Positions 8,478-17,234 are shown, counted from the stretch's first letter. The stretch: DNA of 64,000 nucleotides from Dictyobacter formicarum (GCF_016587435.1 NZ_BNJJ01000003.1:1-64000), one strand, 5' to 3'. The notes: generated by a model from the letters alone, not told the origin. Numbers and translations: made by a program.

Positions 8478-8637
8478 ATGTCCTCCATCAACGAACTACT
8501 TGTTTCCATCTTTTCGCATCCATCTTATCTTATCCCATTAAATGCAGAAGCCGCAAACGCCATCCATACTAAACCACACTAAAACTGAGCTATATATAAA
8601 CAGGTACTGACCTTACCTCTGGAAAATCTGCTATGAG

Positions 8638-8744
8638 CGTGTTTGAAAAGCAAGCTTTTTGTGTCTTCGACCCTTGACGGTTCGCGCCTACGGCGCTCAA
8701 ACCATAAAGAGGGAATGGGGACGTCAGCGCTCCCAGGCTGACGT
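8638..8744 (-). repeat. Modular hairpin repeat, copy C
   Basis: On the minus strand: an 8-bp hairpin ACGTCAGC/GCTGACGT (8737-8744 with 8721-8728), CCCC, then the conserved tail beginning GAGCGCC. The tail holds a GCGCC-GTA-GGCGC hairpin (8684-8696) and a GTC-GAA-GAC hairpin (8663-8671), ending TTTTCAAACACG. The tail aligns with those at 15020-15080 and 30176-30235. This copy lacks the long palindrome found in the other two. Confidence 0.7.
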
Positions 8745-8895
8745 GCCATCGGGATCGGATGGCGGTGGTAATGAAACACGCTCTATATATGCTATATACA
8801 TGGCAGAGTAATGGAAGAGGATAGCACAGACGCTCCTTACCTGCCAGCAAAGGAAATGCAGTTGAATAACATTGTGGATATGTTAGCCAGTTATA

Positions 8896-8926
8896 TTGAC
8901 ACTCTATTTTTTTGACAGGTACAATA
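8896..8926 (+). promoter_or_regulatory. Candidate etfB promoter
   Basis: TTGACA (8896-8901), 19 bp, TACAAT (8921-8926), about 70 nt before the etfB start. A second TTGACA (8912-8917) lacks a matching -10. The long spacer lowers confidence. Confidence 0.45.
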
Positions 8927-8998
8927 AGATAGCTTGGGAAACAACGTAGTTTCTCTTATATCCTACGTCCACCACACTAGAAGACGAGGCGATATGCA

Positions 8999-9784
8999 AT
9001 GAAGATGTTTGTTTGTATAAAACAGGTACCTGATCCAAATACCACTGTAGCTAAACTTGACCCCACTACCAAACGTCTTGTACGTAATGGTGTTTCTCTT
9101 GTCTTAGATCCTGGCGATGAAAGCACTATTTCTGCAGCGATCAAGCTACGCGACAAGGTTGGCAATAGCGAGTTGGTCGCGCTAAGCATGGGTCCAACAA
9201 GCGCCCAGGAAGCCATGCGCAGAGCGCTGGCCATGGGAGCTGACCGTGCCATTCTGATTACCGATCCTGCTCTGGCCGGCTCGGATGCGGTCGGGACCGC
9301 CCGCGTGCTGGCTGCAGTCCTTAAAAAAGAGGGTGCAGATCTTGTTTTCTGTTCCACTGAGAGCACTGATGGCTATACAGGCATGGTGCCCGGTGCCATC
9401 GCAGAGTTCATGGGTATCCCACAACTGACCTTCGCACGTGAAGTAAATATCGAGAGCCAGAAGGCAGTGATCAAACGCGTCATACCCAAAGGCTACCAAA
9501 CTGTTGAAAGCTCTCTGCCCGCGGTGATTACCATCGCCAGTGGCTCCTTCGAGGCTATTTATCCAACCATGAAGGGTATTATGGGAGCGAAAAAGAAGCC
9601 ATACACCCAGTTGAGTCTGGCTGACCTGGGCCTGGAAGCCTCGCAGGTTGGTGAGGCTGGAGCACGTGAGCAAGTGCTGACCGTTGGCACCGCCGAGGCG
9701 CGCGCCGCTGGTCAAATCATCAAAGACGATGGCAACGCAGCTCAGCAGATTGCAGAATTTCTGCAGCGTTACCAGTTACTCTAG
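8999..9784 (+). CDS. etfB: Electron transfer flavoprotein beta subunit
   Basis: A 261-residue ETF beta subunit. The opening MKMFVCIKQVPDPN and the AMP/FAD-contacting segment STESTDGYTGMVPGAIAE (about 122-139) are diagnostic. With EtfA it forms the soluble FAD dimer that takes electrons from acyl-CoA dehydrogenases. First gene of a tight cluster etfB-etfA-Fe-S oxidoreductase. AGACGAGG lies before the ATG at 8999; a second in-frame ATG is two codons on. The acyl-CoA dehydrogenase at 15.2 kb is a likely donor. Confidence 0.94.
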   Translation: MKMFVCIKQVPDPNTTVAKLDPTTKRLVRNGVSLVLDPGDESTISAAIKLRDKVGNSELVALSMGPTSAQEAMRRALAMGADRAILITDPALAGSDAVGTARVLAAVLKKEGADLVFCSTESTDGYTGMVPGAIAEFMGIPQLTFAREVNIESQKAVIKRVIPKGYQTVESSLPAVITIASGSFEAIYPTMKGIMGAKKKPYTQLSLADLGLEASQVGEAGAREQVLTVGTAEARAAGQIIKDDGNAAQQIAEFLQRYQLL

Positions 9785-9794
9785 GAGGTAGAAT

Positions 9795-10760
9795 ATGGCA
9801 AATACTATTTGGGTTCTGGTAGAGCTGGAAGACGGCGCCCCGGTCCGTTCGTCACTGGAAGTATTAGGTAAAGCCGCTAAACTGGGCCGCGCCGAGGCTG
9901 TGGTGCTGGGCAGTGCCGCTGCCGAGGTAGCTCCTACGCTGGGCGAATATGGCGCTGAGAAAGTTTATGTTCATGCTGATGCAGCCTACGATAATTATCT
10001 GACCTTACCAGCGGTTGAGACGATCAGCCAGCTCGTTCAACAGCATCAACCAACATTGATCTTACTGCCAACAACCTATGACGTGCGCGACATGGCCGCA
10101 CGCTTAAGTATACGCAGCGGTATGGGCCTGATCACCGACGCTACCGATCTTACCATTGGTGATGATGGGGTAAAAGTGACTGTCCCCTGGGGCGGTGAAA
10201 CCATCGTGACCGCCACACTGACACAGCAGCGCCCTGGCATTGTCCTGACACGACCAAAGGCATTTTCAATCGAACAGTATAGTGGGCGTAATGCTGAAAT
10301 CGAAACCATCAACACAACCATAAGTGCAGAGGCACAGACCATCAGGATCCTCGAAACCGTTGAGGTCAAGAGCGAGGGACCAGCCCTCGAAGATGCTTCT
10401 GTAGTTGTCAGTGGTGGCCGTGGCCTGGGCAAAGCCGAAAACTTCCATTATGTGGAAGAACTGGCGGAAGTATTAAATGGAGCTCCAGGAGCAACTCGCG
10501 CCATTGTCGACGCTGGCTGGCTACCTTATAGCTATCAGGTAGGTCAGACAGGCAAAACTGTGAAGCCGACCCTCTATATTGCAGCCGGCATCAGCGGAGC
10601 CATTCAACACCTAGCAGGTATGAAGGGATCAAAATACATTGTTGCGATCAACAAAGATGAGCACGCACCTATCTTTTCGGTCGCTGATCTGGGTGTAATC
10701 GGCGATGCCGTAGCCATCCTGCCGAAACTTACCAACGAAATCAAAAGCCGGAAAGCCTGA
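9795..10760 (+). CDS. etfA: Electron transfer flavoprotein alpha subunit
   Basis: A 321-residue ETF alpha subunit, 10 nt after etfB, with a strong AGGAGGT ribosome binding site. The C-terminal FAD domain shows [11 protein letters not shown] (about 205-215), the [18 protein letters not shown] segment (about 239-257) and [14 protein letters not shown], then the [10 protein letters not shown] motif. The normal length and motif set indicate a conventional ETF rather than an obviously bifurcating one, though sequence alone does not fully separate them. It pairs with EtfB and should deliver electrons to the membrane protein encoded downstream. Confidence 0.94.
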   Translation: MANTIWVLVELEDGAPVRSSLEVLGKAAKLGRAEAVVLGSAAAEVAPTLGEYGAEKVYVHADAAYDNYLTLPAVETISQLVQQHQPTLILLPTTYDVRDMAARLSIRSGMGLITDATDLTIGDDGVKVTVPWGGETIVTATLTQQRPGIVLTRPKAFSIEQYSGRNAEIETINTTISAEAQTIRILETVEVKSEGPALEDASVVVSGGRGLGKAENFHYVEELAEVLNGAPGATRAIVDAGWLPYSYQVGQTGKTVKPTLYIAAGISGAIQHLAGMKGSKYIVAINKDEHAPIFSVADLGVIGDAVAILPKLTNEIKSRKA

Positions 10761-10770
10761 GGCACCTGGC

Positions 10771-10834
10771 AGATACCATGAACACGTAGGTGCGGCCTTT
10801 ACGGCCGCTTTTGCCAACGGCATTCATGGTATCT
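10771..10834 (+). terminator. Nested hairpin/terminator between etfA and the oxidoreductase gene
   Basis: An inner stem GCGGCC/GGCCGC (10792-10797 with 10803-10808, 5-nt loop) followed by TTTT (10809-10812) has intrinsic terminator form. It is enclosed by a perfect 12-bp outer repeat (10771-10782 with 10823-10834). Partial termination here would lower expression of the downstream gene relative to etfBA. Confidence 0.6.
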
Positions 10835-10913
10835 CCTGTTCCTCGTTTAGCGCATCCATAAATACGCATCCTCAAACAGGGCACATAGCGCCCCAACCAA
10901 CGGAGGTTCACAT

Positions 10914-13058
10914 ATGACTCCCCCTGCAATTTCGCCAACCGGGGGATGGCTCGGTACCATACTCTTTGTTATCCTTTTTGTAGCAGCCCTCGTCCTCTTC
11001 GGAATACGGGTAGGTAAACTGGTTACGTTGCTGCAAAAAGCACGTCCTGAGGATCGTACCGATCATATAAATGATCGGGTTGGAGCCTTTTTCAAGGTCG
11101 TGCTGGGACAAAGCGGCGTGCTGCGCGATCCCATTCCTGGTATAGCGCACTTCTTTACGTTCTGGGGCTTTATTGTGATACAATTTGGCCTCTTGAATCT
11201 GATTCTGGGAGCGTTCAACGGCTCCATACCTTTCCTGGGCGAGAATCGCGTCTTCGCAATTGTTCTGGATGTATTTGTCGTGCTGGTACTGCTTGCTCTG
11301 GTCGTCTTTGCTATTCGTCGCGGCATAGTGCGCCCCAAACAGCTCAACAGTGCACTCCACGGTCCATGGGATGGTTTTATTATTCTAGGTCTGATCTTTC
11401 TGGTCATCCTGACATTGGCTCTGGTAGAAACCTTTGAGTATGCCGCCAGCAGTGGCGCAGCCTGGACTCCCCTTGGTGCCTTCTTCTCTCCTTTGTTCAG
11501 CCATCTCAGCCAGGGCACGAATGTTATCGCCTATCGTACCTTCTGGTGGTTGCACATCCTTACAGTGCTCGGTTTCTTGATCTATCTGCCGCGCTCCAAA
11601 CACCTGCATCTGATGGCGACCCCGTTCAATGTGTTCTTCCGCAGCTACAAGCCCAAAGGAGAGCTACCGTTAATTGAAAATCTGGAAGACCGCGAGGATT
11701 ATGGCGTCTCCAAAGTTGAGCAGTTCACCTGGAAGCAGCTACTCGATGGCTATGCCTGTACCGAATGTGGACGCTGTAACACGGTGTGCCCGGCCTTAAA
11801 TACTGGCAAGCCTCTCTATCCCAAAGAAATTATCCTGGGCGTTAAAGAGGCTCTATTCGTGCGCAGCGGCGAGATCCTGGGCGAGAATTCGATCTACAAC
11901 AAACTGGGAGTGGCCGGCATCGGGGCCGATAAAACCCCAGAAGAAAAAGAGGCCCATCACGAGCCCTTGATAGGAGGGATCATCTCTCAGGAGGCCCTGT
12001 GGGCCTGTACAACCTGTATGGCTTGCATGGAAATCTGCCCCGTCTCGATCGAGCATGTGCCCAAGATTGTCGATATGCGGCGCTCACTGGTCATGGAAGA
12101 AAGCGAATTTCCACAGGAAGTCACCTCGCTCTTCAATAACATCGAGCGCAATGGCAATCCGTGGGAAATCAGCAATGATAAGCGCGCGGAGTGGGCCGCC
12201 AGCCTCGATATTCCTCTGCTGGCCGAGAATCCTGAAGCCAAAGTGCTCTACTGGGTGGGCTGCATGGGATCGTTTGATCGCCGCAATCAGCAGGTGGCGA
12301 CCTCGGTGGCCAAGGTTCTGAAGGCTGCGAACGTCGACTTTGCCATCCTGGGACCTGAAGAGACCTGTACCGGTGATCCGGCACGCCGTATCGGTAATGA
12401 GTATCTCTGGCAGATGCAAGCTATGCAGAACATTGAGACCCTCAATGGTTATGGCTTTAATACGAAGGCGGCCAGCAATGGCGATAAAGAGCAGTCAGAG
12501 GCCGCCACAGCAGTCGCGACCGCAACGGCGATCACAAACAAGCATCGCACGATCATTACCGCCTGTCCGCACTGCTTCAACACCATCAAAAATGAATATC
12601 CGCAACTGGGCGGCAATTATGAGGTCGTCCACCATACGGTCTTTATTGACTCACTGATGGCCGAAGAGAAATTGAAGCTGCTGAAGGGCTTTGATAAGCG
12701 CAAACTGACCTATCACGATCCCTGCTATATCGGTCGCTACAATGACACCTATGACGAGCCGCGGCGCGTCCTGACCGTCTTGAACAGCAATGGTGTCACA
12801 GAGATGGGACGCAATCGCAACAAGAGCTTCTGCTGCGGCGGGGGCGGCGGTCGCGTCTGGATGGAAGAGAAGGTCGGCAAGCGCGTCAACCAGACGCGTG
12901 TCAATGAAGCCCTGAAGACCAATGCAGAAGTACTGGCCGCTGGCTGTCCTTTCTGTATTACCATGTTTGAAGATGGCATCAAAGGGGTTGATGCCGAAGA
13001 GAAAATGAAGGTTGAGGATATCTCTGAGATTATTGCTCGCGCAATCGAGACAAAATAA
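10914..13058 (+). CDS. Membrane ETF:menaquinone oxidoreductase-type Fe-S protein
   Basis: A 714-residue fusion. The N-terminal 260 residues hold about six membrane segments resembling the heme b subunit of nitrate reductase (NarI-like). Next are two [4Fe-4S] motifs (CTECGRCNTVCP near residue 282 and CTTCMACMEICP near 364). The C-terminal half carries two CCG/heterodisulfide-reductase-type cysteine sets (GCMGS near 449, ACPHC near 549, CCGGGGG near 640, GCPFC near 677). Proteins of this architecture next to etfBA are known as EMO-type ETF:(methyl)menaquinone oxidoreductases. The inferred role is moving acyl-CoA oxidation electrons to menaquinone. GGAGGT precedes the ATG. Confidence 0.85.
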   Translation: MTPPAISPTGGWLGTILFVILFVAALVLFGIRVGKLVTLLQKARPEDRTDHINDRVGAFFKVVLGQSGVLRDPIPGIAHFFTFWGFIVIQFGLLNLILGAFNGSIPFLGENRVFAIVLDVFVVLVLLALVVFAIRRGIVRPKQLNSALHGPWDGFIILGLIFLVILTLALVETFEYAASSGAAWTPLGAFFSPLFSHLSQGTNVIAYRTFWWLHILTVLGFLIYLPRSKHLHLMATPFNVFFRSYKPKGELPLIENLEDREDYGVSKVEQFTWKQLLDGYACTECGRCNTVCPALNTGKPLYPKEIILGVKEALFVRSGEILGENSIYNKLGVAGIGADKTPEEKEAHHEPLIGGIISQEALWACTTCMACMEICPVSIEHVPKIVDMRRSLVMEESEFPQEVTSLFNNIERNGNPWEISNDKRAEWAASLDIPLLAENPEAKVLYWVGCMGSFDRRNQQVATSVAKVLKAANVDFAILGPEETCTGDPARRIGNEYLWQMQAMQNIETLNGYGFNTKAASNGDKEQSEAATAVATATAITNKHRTIITACPHCFNTIKNEYPQLGGNYEVVHHTVFIDSLMAEEKLKLLKGFDKRKLTYHDPCYIGRYNDTYDEPRRVLTVLNSNGVTEMGRNRNKSFCCGGGGGRVWMEEKVGKRVNQTRVNEALKTNAEVLAAGCPFCITMFEDGIKGVDAEEKMKVEDISEIIARAIETK

Positions 13059-13071
13059 CAGGGGTATCGAC

Positions 13072-13119
13072 AAAAAAGAGTGGGCAGGATGCACAAAGAC
13101 ATCCTGCCCACTCTTTTTT
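13072..13119. terminator. Strong bidirectional terminator after the etf cluster
   Basis: Perfect 20-bp stem (13072-13091 with 13100-13119) with an 8-nt loop. The arms begin and end in six A and six T, so it is a textbook terminator that can work both ways. Confidence 0.92.
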
Positions 13120-13271
13120 GTGACGCCTATAGTATCTGACTCTCTTCATCATGGGAATTGCGTTGATCTCTTGCGGACGCGCTCACAGGATAGCGCTCCT
13201 GATGATCCTGGCAGGGATAGATTTCTGGCATACTCTCAGTCATTGAGTCGTATTATAACTAACCCCAAAAC

Positions 13272-13299
13272 TTTACAATCTCTGGTTTCAGTGTACACT
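13272..13299 (+). promoter_or_regulatory. Promoter of the CNNM/CorC-type gene
   Basis: TTTACA (13272-13277), 16 bp, TACACT (13294-13299), preceded by TG. The start codon is 65 nt downstream at 13364. Confidence 0.55.
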
Positions 13300-13363
13300 G
13301 GGGGTATATTTTTGTCATAAGTGGTGGATCTTCAGAAAAATAAAAGTAAAAGGTGATGAAAAG

Positions 13364-14674
13364 ATGAGCGGTACTCCCGGGTTTGAGGTAATCATTATTT
13401 TTGCCCTTATTCTCGCTAATAGTTTTTTTGCGGCCTCTGAAATTGCCATTGTCTCTGCGCGTCGCAGTCGCCTGCAGCAACAGGCTGATGCGGGAAAAAG
13501 AAGTGCCAAACAGGCGTTGCAGCTGTCAGAAAATCCTGATCGCTTTTTAGCCACGGTACAGATTGGTATGACCTTGATCAGCACCCTGGCCTCTGTATTT
13601 GGCGGTGCCAGTATCAGCCAATCCCTCTCAAAATGGATCACCACATTTCCAGTCCTACGCCCCTATGCTGATACGCTGGCACTGGTTATCGTTGTTATGT
13701 TTATCACATATTTTTCGTTAGTGCTGGGAGAACTGGCTCCCAAACGATTAGCCCTGCAATCAGCTGAAAAGCTGGCTGTGACCGTATCTCCTTTTATGGA
13801 TCGCTTATCCAAAATTACTGGTCCCATTGTCGCCCTGCTCACATTCTCGGCCAATCTGATCCTGCGCGTGCTGGGACAGCATAAGAGTACGAAGGAGATC
13901 ATCACGGAAGAAGATATCGTCTACCTGGCCCGGGAAGGTACCGTAAGTGGAACGGTAGAGTCGGAGGAGGAGGAATTCATCAATCGCGTTTTCCGCTTTA
14001 CCGATCGTACGGTGAGTAGTGTGATGATGCCACGCACAGAAATCGTGGCAGTCGAGGTTCATACGCCTTTCGCTGAAGTGATCGAAAAATTCATGAGTTC
14101 GGGCTATACGCGCCTGCCGGTATATGAGGAGTCATTGGATAACGTGGTCGGCGTCCTCTATGCTAAAGACCTGCTACGCTCACGCGCGGACAATCAGCAG
14201 GACGAAGAGGTGAATATACGCGCCCTGGCTCGTCCTGCATTTTTTATCTCTGAGTTTCAACACGTAGACGACTTGCTAACAACTTTTAGAGGCAAGGGTA
14301 TCCATATCGCCCTGGTCATTGATGAGTATAGTCAGATCACCGGCCTGGTCACATTGGAGGATGTGCTGGAAGAGCTTGTGGGAGAGATTCACGATGAGTA
14401 TGATCAGCCGGAGGATAGCGCCATGCTACAACGGGAAGATGGAAGCTGGCTGGTAGACGCCATGACCGACCACGAAATAGTACGCAAGAAAATTGGTATG
14501 CCGCTAAAGGACGAAGAGGAGCATCACAATTATCATACACTGGCCGGCCTTATGCTAACCCACATGGGACGCATCCCCAAAGTTGGCGATCGCGTGACCA
14601 TTGAGGGCTTTGTGTTTGAGGTCATCGACATGGATGGACGGCGCATCGACAAAGTTCTGATCCACCATGCTTAA
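13364..14674 (+). CDS. CNNM/CorC-type membrane CBS protein (hemolysin C family)
   Basis: A 436-residue protein of the DUF21-CBS-CorC family. It has an N-terminal CNNM transmembrane domain (about 1-190; NSFFAASEIAIVSARRSR at 20-37 is characteristic). Next come a pair of CBS domains (about 205-335; MMPRTEIVAVE and the LVTLEDVLEELVGEI segment) and a C-terminal CorC/HlyC transporter-associated domain (about 350-436). Family members are implicated in Mg2+ or Co2+ efflux or tolerance; 'hemolysin' is a historical label. It has its own promoter and is monocistronic. AAAGGTGAT lies before the ATG. Confidence 0.87.
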   Translation: MSGTPGFEVIIIFALILANSFFAASEIAIVSARRSRLQQQADAGKRSAKQALQLSENPDRFLATVQIGMTLISTLASVFGGASISQSLSKWITTFPVLRPYADTLALVIVVMFITYFSLVLGELAPKRLALQSAEKLAVTVSPFMDRLSKITGPIVALLTFSANLILRVLGQHKSTKEIITEEDIVYLAREGTVSGTVESEEEEFINRVFRFTDRTVSSVMMPRTEIVAVEVHTPFAEVIEKFMSSGYTRLPVYEESLDNVVGVLYAKDLLRSRADNQQDEEVNIRALARPAFFISEFQHVDDLLTTFRGKGIHIALVIDEYSQITGLVTLEDVLEELVGEIHDEYDQPEDSAMLQREDGSWLVDAMTDHEIVRKKIGMPLKDEEEHHNYHTLAGLMLTHMGRIPKVGDRVTIEGFVFEVIDMDGRRIDKVLIHHA

Positions 14675-14729
14675 CAGCCAAATTATTCAGGTTGTCGCGC
14701 TTCACCAGCAGGATCAGCGGGCGAGGGGG

Positions 14730-14879
14730 TCACGTCAAAGTGAAAGCCCTCCTGCGCCTGGGACGCCGGTTGTTGCGCAGCAGATCCTTACTCACATAGT
14801 CATGAGTCATGGCAAAGTGAGTGCGAAAAAACGTACTCTTACCCGAGGCCTGCAAACCAATAAAAATACGCTTATCCAT
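14730..14879 (-). pseudogene. N-terminal remnant of a P-loop kinase (AAA_33/zeta-toxin-like)
   Basis: The minus strand encodes 49 residues starting MDKRIFIGLQASGKSTFFRT, followed by HFAMTHDYVSKDLLRNNRRP, then basic residues and a stop. The Walker A GLQASGKST and the THxxVSKDLxxN segment are typical of small P-loop kinases of about 150-170 residues, often annotated as AAA family or zeta-toxin-like ATP-binding proteins. The C-terminal two thirds are absent: downstream on the minus strand the reading frame ends and no continuing motif is seen. Interpreted as a truncated gene, lying beside hairpin repeat copy A. Confidence 0.75.
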
Positions 14880-14931
14880 ATCAATATAAGTTTTATTGCA
14901 TCCTCTCCAGGATGCGATAATCCGCCAGCCT

Positions 14932-15080
14932 GGGGGCGCTGTCGTCCCCGCTCTTTTTATGATGTAGTGCCAGAAATGCGCATATGCGCATTTCTGGCAC
15001 TACATCATAAAAATTTTTCGAGCGCCGCAGGCGCGTAGCGTCAGGGGCCGAAGGCACGAAACACGTGATTTTCAAACATG
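14932..15080 (+). repeat. Modular hairpin repeat, copy A
   Basis: In order: a G4/C4 hairpin (14932-14949), a perfect 60-bp palindrome (14954-15013, 30-bp arms centred at 14983/14984), and a conserved tail from GAGCGCC at 15020. The tail contains hairpins GCGCC-GCA-GGCGC (15022-15034) and GCC-GAA-GGC (15047-15055) and ends TTTTCAAACATG (15080). Another hairpin GCATCC/GGATGC (14898-14915) precedes it. The palindrome has no T run beyond its own arms, so this is not a simple terminator. Confidence 0.8.
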
Positions 15081-15184
15081 TGCTCCGTCCATTTAAAACT
15101 CACTATAGAAGAAACAGGCTCGGGCGCGTATGCGCCCGTCCACAAGGCCATAGGTATTGATGCGCTATAGTATAGCCATCAATA

Positions 15185-16333
15185 CTATTGTTCCATCAAT
15201 AATGAGCGCGCAATGACGAGACGTTGAATCTGGTTGGTGCCCTCGTAGATCTGGGTGATCTTGGCATCGCGCATCATACGCTCCGCTGGATATTCCTTCA
15301 TGTACCCATAGCCACCAAGCACTTGAATCGCGTCATTAGTGACCGAGATGGCAGCGTCAGAAGCAAACATCTTGGCCATCGCCGAATATTTACCAAAATT
15401 CTTGTCTCCACGGTCAATCATTTCTGCCGCATTATAGACCAGCAGGCGAGCAGCTTCAACGCTGGTCGCCATATCGGCAAGCATGAACTGGATGCCCTGA
15501 TTTTCAGCAATCGGCTTATTAAACTGCACACGCTGCTTGGAATACGCGACCGCCAGATCGAGGGCGCCCTGGGCAATACCCACGGCTTGAGCTCCAATGC
15601 CAGGGCGGGTGCGATCCAGCGTCATCATTGCCAGTTTAAAACCGTCGCCTTCGCGGCCCAACAAATTTTCAGCTGGTACCTCGCAGTTGTTGAAAATCAA
15701 CTCTGCAGTCTGAGAACCTTTGATGCCCATCTTGTCTTCAATGCGTCCAACAGAGAAACCCGGAAAATCCTTTTCAACGATAAACGCGCTAATACCACGC
15801 GTTCCTTTAGAAGCATCGGTCTGGGCAAAAACAGAGTTCACCTGGGCCAGGCCACCATTGGTAATAAAACGCTTCGAGCCGTTCAAGATATACGTATCGC
15901 CCTTACGAACCGCGGTCGTCGTCATGGCTGCCGCATCCGATCCAGAGCCCGCCTCGGTCAAGCCAAAGGCCGCCAGCCACTCCCCTGTAGCCAGGCGTGG
16001 AAAATATTTTTGTTTCTGCTGCTCATTTCCAAATAGCAGGATGGGAAGGCTACCAAGCTGTTGCACGGCCAGCAGCAGGCCCGTAGTCGCGCAACAACGC
16101 GAAAGCTCCTCGATCGCCATTACAATCGCCAGCTCACTGGCCCCGATTCCGCCATATTCACTTGGAAACGGCATTCCCAGGATATCCTGTTGAGCCAGCA
16201 GCTCCTTCATATCCCAGGGAAAGGTCCCGCTATGATCTATTTCTGCAGCACGGGGAGCAACACGCTCCTGAGCAATTTCACGAATTGCGTCTATAAGTGC
16301 CCGTTCGTCGTCAATGACATGAGACACAGCCAT
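15185..16333 (-). CDS. Acyl-CoA dehydrogenase
   Basis: A 382-residue FAD flavoenzyme of the short/medium-chain acyl-CoA dehydrogenase type. Visible are FGLTEAGSGSDAA (about 122-134, FAD/substrate contact), FITNGG, the QVLGGYGYMKEYPAERMMRD segment, and the catalytic Glu in QIYEGTNQIQR (about residue 364). It introduces the alpha-beta double bond into acyl-CoA and passes electrons to ETF, matching the etfBA and quinone oxidoreductase genes 2-6 kb away. AGGAG precedes the ATG. Monocistronic on the minus strand. Chain-length preference cannot be told from sequence. Confidence 0.92.
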   Translation of the reverse strand: MAVSHVIDDERALIDAIREIAQERVAPRAAEIDHSGTFPWDMKELLAQQDILGMPFPSEYGGIGASELAIVMAIEELSRCCATTGLLLAVQQLGSLPILLFGNEQQKQKYFPRLATGEWLAAFGLTEAGSGSDAAAMTTTAVRKGDTYILNGSKRFITNGGLAQVNSVFAQTDASKGTRGISAFIVEKDFPGFSVGRIEDKMGIKGSQTAELIFNNCEVPAENLLGREGDGFKLAMMTLDRTRPGIGAQAVGIAQGALDLAVAYSKQRVQFNKPIAENQGIQFMLADMATSVEAARLLVYNAAEMIDRGDKNFGKYSAMAKMFASDAAISVTNDAIQVLGGYGYMKEYPAERMMRDAKITQIYEGTNQIQRLVIARSLLMEQ

Positions 16334-16396
16334 ACCAGACTCCTTTAATTACGCTCAATAATGAGGCCATATATCGGGTTCATATATCTATATAGA

Positions 16397-16405
16397 AGTA
16401 TAGCA
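16397..16405 (-). promoter_or_regulatory. Extended -10 promoter of the acyl-CoA dehydrogenase gene
   Basis: On the minus strand TGC-TATACT, with no good -35. The start codon at 16333 would lie about 57 nt beyond the transcript start. Confidence 0.5.
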
Positions 16406-16525
16406 TATGCGACTCAGGATCACCTTATTCCAAATGTTTTACAATAGCAATAGCTATATGTTGACCTTATACTGCATGGAGTAGCCAGAACTATACTATG
16501 GAATAAATAGTAGGAACCAAACGTT

Positions 16526-17050
16526 ATGGATTATGCGCAACATTTTACACACCTCTTGCAGAATAGTAGCAATGACTTTATCTGGGCAACACAGCAAATT
16601 CCGGTCGATAAACTGAACAGTGTCTCGCCACTTCGGCCCGACAGCTGGTCGGTTGCACGTAATATCTTCCATCTACAATTTCAGGAAGAGAAAGTGGTGC
16701 TCCCCAACATGCGGCTGTGGCTGTCTGATCGTACACTGTATACCCGGCAAGATGATGCCTTGATTGCTCACTACGCAGCCTTCGAGACCCTGGTGCGCGA
16801 CGAAGAGAGAGCCTGGGCTCAACAGCCTGACCTGGATGTGGTGCTCAAGCATTTTCAAACGCAGCGGACGATACAAATAGCGTTATTGCAGGAGATCGAT
16901 CCTACAGTATGGGAAGACAAGCGAGCCACCGTATGGGGAGAAGTCACGCTACGCTGGGTGGTCACCAAAACGTATCAGCATAGCGTGGAGCATATCAACG
17001 ATGTGCTGAAACCGGCTCTCTACTGGACCGGCCTGCGCAGAATGCCCTAA
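16526..17050 (+). CDS. DinB-fold protein
   Basis: A 174-residue four-helix protein of the DinB/YfiT superfamily. His residues in NIFHLQFQEE (about residue 50) and in TYQHSVEHINDVL (about 154 and 158) are placed as the three metal ligands of the family. Members include thiol-dependent transferases and many of unknown role; the name DinB reflects damage induction in Bacillus and does not establish DNA repair here. Monocistronic. TAGGAA lies upstream of the ATG. Confidence 0.75.
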   Translation: MDYAQHFTHLLQNSSNDFIWATQQIPVDKLNSVSPLRPDSWSVARNIFHLQFQEEKVVLPNMRLWLSDRTLYTRQDDALIAHYAAFETLVRDEERAWAQQPDLDVVLKHFQTQRTIQIALLQEIDPTVWEDKRATVWGEVTLRWVVTKTYQHSVEHINDVLKPALYWTGLRRMP

Positions 17051-17150
17051 GCCATCTCCGTACGTTGCCTGGATCTCACGCCTGATAACAGTAGAGCCCG
17101 AACAGAACAACCTGCTGCTCCAGTACGCCAGGCAACATGCGCCACAAAAA

Positions 17151-17234
17151 TGCTATAATAACTATTAGCGCTTATCTCCAGGGATGTTGCGAGCTTGTAA
17201 TCTCATTTACATACAGCAAATTCCGTGATATAAT
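17151..17234 (+). promoter_or_regulatory. Tandem nusA promoters
   Basis: P1 is an extended -10 box TGC-TATAAT (17151-17159). P2 is TTTACA (17206-17211), 17 bp, TATAAT (17229-17234), close to consensus. Transcripts from P2 would have a leader of about 125 nt before nusA at 17367. Confidence 0.7.

Larger units (their letters stand above)
8478..8998. other. Gap with hairpin repeat and etf promoter
   Basis: Holds repeat copy C (8638-8744, minus) and the etfB promoter (8896-8926). A 34-codon plus-strand ORF (8811-8915) lacks a ribosome binding site and is not called. Confidence 0.5.

Noticed and set aside
8811..8915. 34-codon ORF overlapping the etfB promoter
   Set aside because: No ribosome binding site, and its stop lies in a -35-like TTGACA.
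15224..16036. A 270-codon ORF antisense to the acyl-CoA dehydrogenase gene
   Set aside because: Same reasoning: the minus-strand gene is certain and the plus-strand product is not protein-like.
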